A DNA stretch of 20,816 nt, taken from NCBI GenBank assembly GCA_934643185.1, contig CAKUBN010000040.1, forward strand, positions 1 through 20,816, read 5' to 3'. Both the position numbers and the translations under genes were made by a program. Origin of the DNA: an uncultured Eubacteriales bacterium. GTDB taxonomy: Bacteria; Bacillota; Clostridia; Oscillospirales; Acutalibacteraceae. Of the stretch, positions 15,580 through 20,816 are shown piece after piece. Within the stretch, counting starts at the first letter, position 1. Every line of letters starts with the position of its first letter. Below the pieces are notes generated by a model. It made no database searches, had not been told where the DNA came from, and saw only the letters and a list, made by a program, of their open reading frames with translations.

Positions 15580-16569
15580 ATGGAATACGTAAAACTCGGC
15601 AACTCTGACCTGCATGTTTCGCGCATTTGCCTTGGCTGCATGGGCTTTGGCGAAGCGGCCGCAGGGCAGCACCGCTGGACGCTGGATGAGGAAAGCTCCA
15701 ACGAGATTATCAAAGCGGCGCTCGAGAACGGCATCAACTTTTTTGACACGGCGATGAGCTACCAAGGCGGCACGAGCGAGATGTTTGTCGGCTGTGTGCT
15801 GCGCGATTTTGCCCGCCGCGAGGATGTGGTGCTGGCGACGAAATTTGAGCCGCGCACCGACGAGGAGATTGCAAACGGCGTGACGGGGCAGCAGCACGTG
15901 AAAAACTGCCTCGATGCAAGCCTGAAGCGTCTCGGTATGGACTACGTTGATCTGTACATCTGCCACATGTGGGACTATCGCACGCCCATTGAGGAGATTA
16001 TGGAGGGGCTGAACGACGCGGTGAAGGCCGGCAAGGTCCGCGCCATCGGCATCTCGAACTGCTATGCGTGGCAGCTGGCGCAGGCGAATTACTACGCCCG
16101 TATGCACGGCATGGCGGAGTTTGTGTCCGTTCAAGGGCATTATAATCTCATTTTCCGCGAGGAGGAGCGCGAAATGGCGCCGTTCTGCAAGGCGGAGAAC
16201 ATTGCGATGACGCCATACAGTGCACTCGCCGCAGGGCGGCTCTCGAGACGTCCTGGTGAGAGCTCCAAGCGTCTTGAGGAAGACAACTACGCGAAATTTA
16301 AGTACGACAAGACCGCCGAGACCGACGGTGTGATCATTGACCGTGTGGCGGAGCTGGCCGAGAAGCGCGGCTGCACCATGACGGAGATCGCCCTCGCGTG
16401 GCTGCTGACGAAGGTTGCGTCGCCCATCTGCGGCGCAACGAAGCTTTCGCACATCACGGGGCTTGTGAACGCCGTTGAATTGAGGCTCACCGCTGATGAG
16501 ATTGCATACCTTGAAGAGCCCTATGTGCCGCACGCGTTGGTTGGCGTGATGGCGCAGAACCATGGGTGA
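15580..16569 (+). CDS. Aldo/keto reductase
   Basis: 329-residue NAD(P)H-dependent oxidoreductase, full length. The catalytic tetrad is in place: Asp56 and Tyr61 (FFDTAMSYQGG), Lys88 (LATKFE) and His129 (DLYICHMWD). The C-terminal cofactor-binding part includes ALAWLLTKVASPICGATKLSH (written in part), the usual site for the adenosine phosphate of NADP(H). It resembles the YajO/Tas-type open-chain-sugar or carbonyl reductases; the substrate is not known. AAAAGGGGAAG precedes the ATG. It sits directly after a LysR regulator with its own promoter and ends at a strong terminator shared with tRNA-Tyr. Confidence 0.93.
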   Translation: MEYVKLGNSDLHVSRICLGCMGFGEAAAGQHRWTLDEESSNEIIKAALENGINFFDTAMSYQGGTSEMFVGCVLRDFARREDVVLATKFEPRTDEEIANGVTGQQHVKNCLDASLKRLGMDYVDLYICHMWDYRTPIEEIMEGLNDAVKAGKVRAIGISNCYAWQLAQANYYARMHGMAEFVSVQGHYNLIFREEEREMAPFCKAENIAMTPYSALAAGRLSRRPGESSKRLEEDNYAKFKYDKTAETDGVIIDRVAELAEKRGCTMTEIALAWLLTKVASPICGATKLSHITGLVNAVELRLTADEIAYLEEPYVPHALVGVMAQNHG

Positions 16570-16636
16570 TTTGGAGACGCCGTGTATTTCACTGCCCGCA
16601 GGGCAATTTCACATACCGAAGGAATTTATTTCATTG

Positions 16637-16670
16637 AAAAAAGGACTTTGCAAACGCAAAGTCCTTTTTT
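16637..16670 (+). terminator. Bidirectional terminator between the reductase and tRNA-Tyr
   Basis: Perfect 15-bp inverted repeat (16637-16651 with 16656-16670), loop AAAC, A6 on one side and T6 on the other. It serves the plus-strand reductase and the minus-strand tRNA, whose CCA ends 2 nt away. Confidence 0.92.
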
Positions 16671-16671
16671 C

Positions 16672-16756
16672 TGGTGGAGGAGGGTGGATTCGAACCACCG
16701 AAGCTAGAAGCAGCAGATTTACAGTCTGTCCCCTTTGGCCACTCGGGAACTCCTCC
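16672..16756 (-). tRNA. tRNA-Tyr (anticodon GTA)
   Basis: 85 nt including encoded CCA. Type II tRNA with a long variable arm. The acceptor 7-bp helix GGAGGAG/CTCCTCC, D-loop region, anticodon loop CTGTAAA with GTA at 16722-16720, and T-loop GGTTCGAATCC are all intact. Positions equivalent to 27-43 form an A-C rather than a Watson-Crick pair. Transcribed leftwards into the terminator at 16637-16670. Confidence 0.95.
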
Positions 16757-16791
16757 ATATACAGAGCTGCGTAAACGCAAACTCATATTAT

Positions 16792-16810
16792 AAAAACGGG
16801 AAACCCGTTT
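16792..16810 (-). promoter_or_regulatory. Terminator-like hairpin in the tRNA-Tyr leader
   Basis: Minus strand: AAACGGG, loop TTT, CCCGTTT followed by further T. It lies between the strong upstream promoter and the tRNA. The T-run merges into a TATAAT (16792-16787), so this may instead be part of a second, closer promoter with a poor -35. Confidence 0.4.
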
Positions 16811-16849
16811 GTTGCAAGACGAACACACTGCTCGCTTGAGACAATCGTT

Positions 16850-16878
16850 ATTATAATACATCGGTGCGCAAAAGTCAA
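16850..16878 (-). promoter_or_regulatory. Strong promoter for tRNA-Tyr
   Basis: Minus strand: TTGACT (16878-16873), 17 nt, TATAAT (16855-16850), near consensus. It gives a leader of about 85 nt ahead of the tRNA. Confidence 0.7.
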
Positions 16879-16940
16879 CCCTGTTTTTGCGAAAATTTGT
16901 GTTTTTTCGCGGGGGAAAGACTTTGCGGTTCTGGTTTGGC

Positions 16941-16969
16941 TTGACATCATCGCTTTGGGGCGGTATACT
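16941..16969 (+). promoter_or_regulatory. Promoter for larC
   Basis: TTGACA (16941-16946), 17 nt, TATACT (16964-16969); transcription would start near 16976, about 125 nt before the larC start codon. Confidence 0.75.
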
Positions 16970-16975
16970 ATATTT

Positions 16976-17101
16976 ATTGCGGCAGGAAGCTGCGAGGGCG
17001 TTGGAGCGCCGGATCTTGTTTTTATAGGATTAAATTGTGCCAGCGGAGGCGCGCGGACTGTATGGGGTTCGTGCGCCTTTTTGATTTTAGGAGGAATCTG
17101 C
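16976..17101 (+). promoter_or_regulatory. Structured larC leader, candidate riboswitch/attenuator
   Basis: The leader folds, by eye, into GCGGC/GCTGC (around 16985), GGCG/CGCC (16997-17010), a G-U-rich GATCTTG/TAGGATT helix (17012-17031), and then a full intrinsic terminator (17048-17082) just before AGGAGG (17089-17094). The GCGCC at 17006-17010 is complementary to GGCGC at 17048-17052, the base of the terminator, so an antiterminator alternative exists. It does not match the NiCo, Moco/Tuco, SAM or other riboswitch consensus patterns that I can recall. The ligand, if any, is unknown; nickel or the nickel-pincer cofactor would be natural guesses from context. Confidence 0.5.
17048..17082 (+). 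terminator. Intrinsic terminator inside the larC leader
   Basis: 11 consecutive pairs (17048-17058 with 17067-17077, two G-U), 8-nt loop, then five T. It is placed before, not after, a gene, which is the arrangement of an attenuator. Confidence 0.75.
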
Positions 17102-18382
17102 ATGAAGACTTTGTATTTTGACTGCGGCATGGGTGCGGCGGGCGACATGCTTTCGGCGGCGCTTTTAGAACTGTTTGACGACAAACAGGCAGTGCTCGAC
17201 GAGTTGAACGCGCTCGGTATCCCCGGTGTGGAATTTAAGGCGGAAGTGAGCACGAAATGCGGCATCAACGGCACGCATCTTTCCGTTACGGTGAACGGCG
17301 AGGAGGAAGAAAGCGCTGACGTGCACAACCACGAACATCACGCTCACGACCATGTACACGAACATGAACATTCTCATGAACATGAGCATCACCACGACCA
17401 CGATCACGAACATACGCATGAGCATGAACACGACCACGGGCATCACCACCACAGCAGCATGGCGGATATCGAGCATATCATCGGGCATCTGCCGTTGGAG
17501 GATGCGGTGCGTGCAGACGTGATTGCGGTGTATAAGCTCATCGCGGAAGCGGAGAGCCATGCGCACGGCATGCCGGTTTCGGAGATCCACTTCCATGAAG
17601 TCGGCACGATGGACGCGGTGGCGGACATTACAGCGGCGTGCTTGCTCATCCGCAAGCTTGCGCCGGAGAAGATTGTTGCATCACCGGTGCATGTAGGCGC
17701 GGGAAAGGTGCGCTGTGCACACGGTGTGCTGCCTGTTCCGGCCCCGGCTACGGCGTATATTCTGCGCGACGTGCCAATCTACGGCGGGCGCATTCAGGGT
17801 GAGCTCTGCACGCCGACGGGCGCGGCTTTGCTGAAGCACTTTGCGGCAGCGTTCGGCGATATGCCGGTTATGCGCGTGCAGCGCGTGGGTTACGGCATGG
17901 GCAAGAAGGACTTTGAAGTGGCAAACTGTGTGCGCGCGATGCTGGGAGAAACCGGCGACGGCGCGGACTCCGTTTACGAGCTGAACTGCAACATCGACGA
18001 TATGACCGCCGAGACGATTGGCTTTGCGGTGGAGAAGATTCGCGAGGCGGGCGCGGTGGAGGTCTTCACGACCGCCATTATGATGAAGAAAAACCGCCCC
18101 GGCACGCTGTTGACGGTGCTGTGCCGCGAGGCGCAGAAGGAGGCCGTTGTGCAGGCGATTTTCAAACACACGGCGACCATCGGCATCCGCGAGACGCTGT
18201 GCCGCCGCTATGTGCTGACCCGCACGGAGGAGATGGTGGAGACCGCCCTCGGTCCGGTGCGCCGCAAGGTGTCTTCCGGTTACGGCGTGCAGCGCGCGAA
18301 GTTTGAGCACGATGACCTGGCGGCGCTCGCCGAGAAAAGCGGGTTGAGCCTCACGGAAGTGATGGAAAAGATTGATAGATAA
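17102..18382 (+). CDS. larC: LarC, nickel-insertion enzyme for the nickel-pincer cofactor
   Basis: CTP-dependent cyclometallase that inserts nickel into the thiolated pyridinium cofactor of lactate racemase and related LarA-type enzymes. It has 426 residues in one frame, whereas L. plantarum makes full LarC by frameshifting between larC1 and larC2. The N-terminus MKTLYFDCGMGAAGDML and C-terminal NCNIDDMTAETIGFAVE and MMKKNRPGTLLTVLC are diagnostic. Residues 75-117 form a linker with 25 His in 43 residues, a likely nickel store. An upstream in-frame extension to 16955 is rejected because it crosses the promoter and leader; AGGAGG is 7 nt before 17102. larA, larB and larE are not in the window. 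Confidence 0.95.
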   Translation: MKTLYFDCGMGAAGDMLSAALLELFDDKQAVLDELNALGIPGVEFKAEVSTKCGINGTHLSVTVNGEEEESADVHNHEHHAHDHVHEHEHSHEHEHHHDHDHEHTHEHEHDHGHHHHSSMADIEHIIGHLPLEDAVRADVIAVYKLIAEAESHAHGMPVSEIHFHEVGTMDAVADITAACLLIRKLAPEKIVASPVHVGAGKVRCAHGVLPVPAPATAYILRDVPIYGGRIQGELCTPTGAALLKHFAAAFGDMPVMRVQRVGYGMGKKDFEVANCVRAMLGETGDGADSVYELNCNIDDMTAETIGFAVEKIREAGAVEVFTTAIMMKKNRPGTLLTVLCREAQKEAVVQAIFKHTATIGIRETLCRRYVLTRTEEMVETALGPVRRKVSSGYGVQRAKFEHDDLAALAEKSGLSLTEVMEKIDR

Positions 18383-18397
18383 AATATAAAGGTTTAT

Positions 18398-18425
18398 GGG
18401 CCTCGCGTTTTGCGGGGCTCTTTTT
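18398..18425 (+). terminator. Terminator after larC
   Basis: GGGCCTCGC (18398-18406) pairs with GCGGGGCTC (18412-18420), with G-U pairs and loop GTTTT, followed by five T. Confidence 0.85.
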
Positions 18426-18438
18426 CTGTGTAAAGGCC

Positions 18439-18954
18439 ATGTTTGAAGAAGAATTCGCGGCAAGCTCGAAGCTGGATTTTTCCAAGTTTGCGAAGGTTGT
18501 CCGCGGAAAGGACGGAAGCTTTTCGCTTGAAAATGAAGACGGCACGCTTTCTTCGCCGCATTATGCGTTTGCGTATGTCACAATCGGCTTTGAGAACACC
18601 GGAGATGAAGCGACGGGATTCCTTTCCGGAGAATACGCCATGGGACAGTATGACACAGACGGCTGCCCTTTGGATATGTCCGAGTGCACGACCGACAAGT
18701 GCGAGCTGCTTGATGGCAAGGTGGAGCTTGCGTCGGACAATCCGGCCGATATCAAGAGCGGCAAGATCGTTTTGCAGCCGGGACAGGCACGTGAGGTGAC
18801 GTTTACGTATCTTGTATCCGACGAGTTTGCGTATCCGATTTTGGACACAGTGGCGGCGGAAGAATCGAATATCCAAAACTATATCACGATGGTGAGAAAC
18901 TTCGCTATTGACACCTACGAGGAGACCGATTGCCAGTATACCGTGGAGGTTTAA
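18439..18954 (+). CDS. Hypothetical protein, probably N-terminally truncated
   Basis: 171 acidic residues, not recognised with certainty. Alternating beta-strand character (HYAFAYVTIGFENTG; then LQPGQAREVTFTYLVSDEFAYPI) recalls the immunoglobulin-like domains of secreted Firmicutes lipoproteins such as the DUF4352 group, but there is no signal peptide or lipobox. The frame opens 14 nt after the larC terminator with only AAAGG 2-3 nt from the ATG and no promoter, so the original 5' end seems lost. Base composition is lower in GC than larC. After the TAA at 18952 the same frame stays open for 23 more codons. Function unknown; it may be a pseudogene. Confidence 0.55.
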   Translation: MFEEEFAASSKLDFSKFAKVVRGKDGSFSLENEDGTLSSPHYAFAYVTIGFENTGDEATGFLSGEYAMGQYDTDGCPLDMSECTTDKCELLDGKVELASDNPADIKSGKIVLQPGQAREVTFTYLVSDEFAYPILDTVAAEESNIQNYITMVRNFAIDTYEETDCQYTVEV

Positions 18955-19026
18955 GGCAGTTGCGGCCCGGTGAAATATTTTGACGTGAGCGACATTGTGA
19001 ATGATTTCTTTACGGAGCACAAATAA
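18955..19026 (+). other. In-frame continuation after the stop of the hypothetical gene
   Basis: Directly after the TAA the same frame reads GSCGPVKYFDVSDIVNDFF, then TEHK and a stop at 19024. Its composition looks coding, which suggests that the TAA is a premature stop in a longer ancestral gene, or that this is the 3' end of another lost gene. Confidence 0.35.
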
Positions 19027-19112
19027 TATTGCAAATTGGAGCCGGATGAAAAACTAAGAAAGACTAATTATTAAAAGTCAAGCCCCAAAATGAAAAAATT
19101 CGTCAACCGTTT

Positions 19113-19340
19113 GTGCAGCACAAGCTGATTCCACCCAGAACGCCTTGGCACAACGGCAAGGTAGAGCGGAGTCATCGAAACGACCAGCGCTATTTTTACA
19201 ACTGGGAAAAGTTTGTAAGTGTAAAAGATCTAAATCGGAAGTTCAAAGATCATTTGCACTGGAGCAACAGAAAGCCCATGCGCACGCTGGGCGGCAAAAG
19301 CCCTCTTGGTCTCCTCCGTGAAATTCTTTCTAACGCCTGA
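19113..19340 (+). pseudogene. IS transposase, C-terminal remnant (rve/IS481- or IS3-like)
   Basis: About 75 codons reading HKLIPPRTPWHNGKVERSHR, then NDQRYFYNW and HWSNRKPMRTLGGKSPLGLL. This is the end of a DDE integrase-core transposase: the catalytic Glu lies in GKVERSHR. The frame is open back to 19068 (KIRQPFVQHK) and then meets a stop. The N-terminal helix-turn-helix and the two catalytic Asp are absent, so it cannot transpose by itself. No terminal inverted repeats were found. It lies at the junction between GC-rich core sequence and the AT-rich segment to the right. Confidence 0.8.
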
Positions 19341-19427
19341 TTCTTTTCTATCCCTCTTTTCTTTACCTTCTGTGGGTCATATCTATTTACAATGCAGAGT
19401 AGATGAATGCAGAAAATGCTAGATGTA

Positions 19428-19456
19428 TTGACTTTTGGATTTATATCGACTATACT
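19428..19456 (+). promoter_or_regulatory. Promoter for the lic-type fusion gene
   Basis: TTGACT (19428-19433), 17 nt, TATACT (19451-19456); about 77 nt before the start codon. The rest of 19341-19533 is AT-rich with no gene. Confidence 0.7.
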
Positions 19457-19470
19457 ATGTTAGAGGATTA

Positions 19471-19495
19471 AAGGATGACTTAAATCCTTGTTTTT
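19471..19495 (+). promoter_or_regulatory. Weak terminator-like hairpin in the lic-type leader
   Basis: AAGGAT (19471-19476) pairs with ATCCTT (19484-19489), loop of 7, then GTTTTT. It lies just after the predicted transcription start; six AT-rich pairs make a weak attenuator at best. Confidence 0.3.
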
Positions 19496-19533
19496 AAGCG
19501 AAAATGTTCACGAATATTAAAAATGGAGATTAT

Positions 19534-20816
19534 ATGAACACGCAGAAAAATGATATTTTGAAAACTATTTTTTTGAATTCGTTTACTAATCAACGAATCT
19601 TAGCAGAAGAATCTGGGCATTCACTGGGGGTTGTAAATCGTTCGATAAGAGAACTTATGCAAGACGGATATATAGATAAGTCAATCCGCCCAACCAACAA
19701 GGCGGTAGAGGAGTTTAAACAAAAGGCACCAAAACGCGCGATTATTTTGGCTGCAGGTTTTGGAATGCGGATGGTTCCTATTAATACAGAAATACCGAAA
19801 GGACTGTTAGAGGTTAATAGGGAACCTTTGATTGAACGTATTATCAAACAGCTTCATGAAGTAGCAATCAAGGAAATTTATATAGTTGTAGGCTTTATGA
19901 AGGAAAAGTATGAATATCTGATTGATGAGTATGGCGTAGAACTCGTAGTTAATGCCGATTATGCTTCAAAGAATAATTTGCATTCGGTCAAACTTATAAA
20001 AGAACATCTGGAAAATGCTTACATTATTCCTTGTGATATTTGGTGCGATCAAAATCCTTTTCATCGATATGAGTTGTATTCTTGGTATATGGTCAGTGAT
20101 CTCATAGATAATGAGAGTAACGTTCGCGTCAACCGTAAGATGGAGCTTGTAACTGTGCCGGAGAGTTCAGGTGGTAATGCAATGATTGGAATCTGCTATC
20201 TTGTGAAGGAAGATGCAGATGTTGTCGCAAAGCGCATTGATGAACTTTGTGAAAACCACTGGTATGATGGAGCATTTTGGGAAGAAGCGCTTTATAATAA
20301 TGATAGGATGATTGTGACCGCTTATGTGGTGCATTCATCAGATGTCGTTGAAATCAATACTTACGAACAACTTCGAGAAATTGATAGCCATTCTAGCCAA
20401 TTGAAGACAGATGCTATTCAAGTGATTTGCACAGCGCTTGAAGCAAAAGAAGAAGAAATTACGGACATAACTGTTTTAAAAAAAGGCATGACGAACCGAT
20501 CGTTTCTGTTTACATGTAAAGGTAAGAAATATATCATGCGTATTCCTGGAGAAGGAACTGATCAATTAATCAATCGTCGACAGGAAGCTGCAGTTTATCA
20601 GGCTATTGATGGAAAGCATATTTGCGATGATATTGCGTATATCAATCCGGAAAATGGTTATAAAATCACGGAATTTCTGGAAGGCGCAAGAGTATGCGAC
20701 CCATTGAACTACGAAGATGTTAAGAAGTGTATGAAACGACTGCATGCGTTCCATGACTTGAAATTGAAAGTAAACCACGAGTTTGATATTTTCGGACAGA
20801 TGGAGTTCTATGAAAC
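19534..20816 (+). CDS. Winged-helix / phosphocholine cytidylyltransferase-like / choline-kinase-like fusion (partial, runs off right edge)
   Basis: 427 residues visible with no stop. Residues 1-60: MarR-like winged helix (RILAEESGHSLGVVNRSIRE). About 67-280: LicC-type nucleotidyltransferase with LAAGFGMRM (72-80), PKGLLEV (88-94), the metal-binding Asp in IIPCD (168) and VVEIN (271-275). From about 293: LicA/choline-kinase-like domain (ITVLKKGMTNRSF, YIMRIPGEGT, ITEFLEG); the catalytic HxD part lies beyond the window. The family activates choline to CDP-choline for decorating surface glycans; choline specificity is inferred. GGAG is 6 nt before the ATG. AT-rich codon use contrasts sharply with everything left of 19 kb, and an IS remnant adjoins, both signs of lateral transfer. 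Confidence 0.85.
   Translation, partial: MNTQKNDILKTIFLNSFTNQRILAEESGHSLGVVNRSIRELMQDGYIDKSIRPTNKAVEEFKQKAPKRAIILAAGFGMRMVPINTEIPKGLLEVNREPLIERIIKQLHEVAIKEIYIVVGFMKEKYEYLIDEYGVELVVNADYASKNNLHSVKLIKEHLENAYIIPCDIWCDQNPFHRYELYSWYMVSDLIDNESNVRVNRKMELVTVPESSGGNAMIGICYLVKEDADVVAKRIDELCENHWYDGAFWEEALYNNDRMIVTAYVVHSSDVVEINTYEQLREIDSHSSQLKTDAIQVICTALEAKEEEITDITVLKKGMTNRSFLFTCKGKKYIMRIPGEGTDQLINRRQEAAVYQAIDGKHICDDIAYINPENGYKITEFLEGARVCDPLNYEDVKKCMKRLHAFHDLKLKVNHEFDIFGQMEFYE

Noticed and set aside
15559..16563. 334-codon minus-strand frame almost coextensive with the second aldo/keto reductase
   Set aside because: Mirror frame of a gene whose catalytic residues are all intact on the plus strand; composition is atypical and no ribosome site was found.
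17324..17452. CAT/CAC-GAA near-repeats considered as a repeat array or CRISPR
   Set aside because: Fully explained by the His/Glu-rich linker of LarC; there are no spacers or constant repeat units.

Overview
The window (about 20.8 kb) looks like chromosome from a gut-type member of the Clostridia, most likely Oscillospiraceae/Ruminococcaceae. Pointers are the fairly GC-rich coding sequence with AAGGAG/AGGAGG ribosome sites, the [FeFe]-hydrogenase maturase HydE, a methionine synthase split from its activation domain, a Clostridia-style PurF paralogue beginning MGGFFG, and a single-ORF LarC. The family placement is inference; no rRNA or species marker is present.

Layout. The left edge carries the 5' part of an aldo/keto reductase (minus), divergent from a small DUF2752 membrane protein. 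Then come a promoter joined to an N-terminally deleted HD-domain hydrolase remnant, and a plus-strand run hydE - mnmA - AAC(3)-family acetyltransferase ending at a strong hairpin terminator. On the minus strand facing this are a PIG-L/LmbE-type deacetylase and tsaD. A spacer holding an aminoacyl-tRNA-synthetase motif-3 remnant leads into the tight plus-strand operon metF - MetH activation protein - metH. These three couple reduction of methylene-THF, methylation of homocysteine and reductive rescue of cobalamin. Facing it on the minus strand are a PurF-like protein whose glutaminase site is degenerate, with a small P-loop kinase 10 nt downstream, and, as a separate unit, an O-antigen-ligase-type membrane protein.

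From 14.5 kb: a LysR regulator followed by a second aldo/keto reductase, tRNA-Tyr(GTA) on the minus strand, and larC (nickel insertion into the lactate racemase cofactor). larC sits behind a leader with a well-formed terminator hairpin, a candidate riboswitch or attenuator. The right end is degraded accessory DNA: a hypothetical protein lacking any export signal, and the C-terminal part of an IS transposase. It then changes abruptly to AT-rich sequence with a fused winged-helix / phosphocholine cytidylyltransferase-like / choline-kinase-like gene that runs off the window. That gene probably starts a laterally acquired cell-surface (phosphocholine) locus.

The items most worth following up are the glutaminase-dead PurF paralogue with its coupled kinase, the larC leader, and the lic-type fusion gene at the GC boundary. 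No CRISPR array, prophage or complete mobile element was seen.
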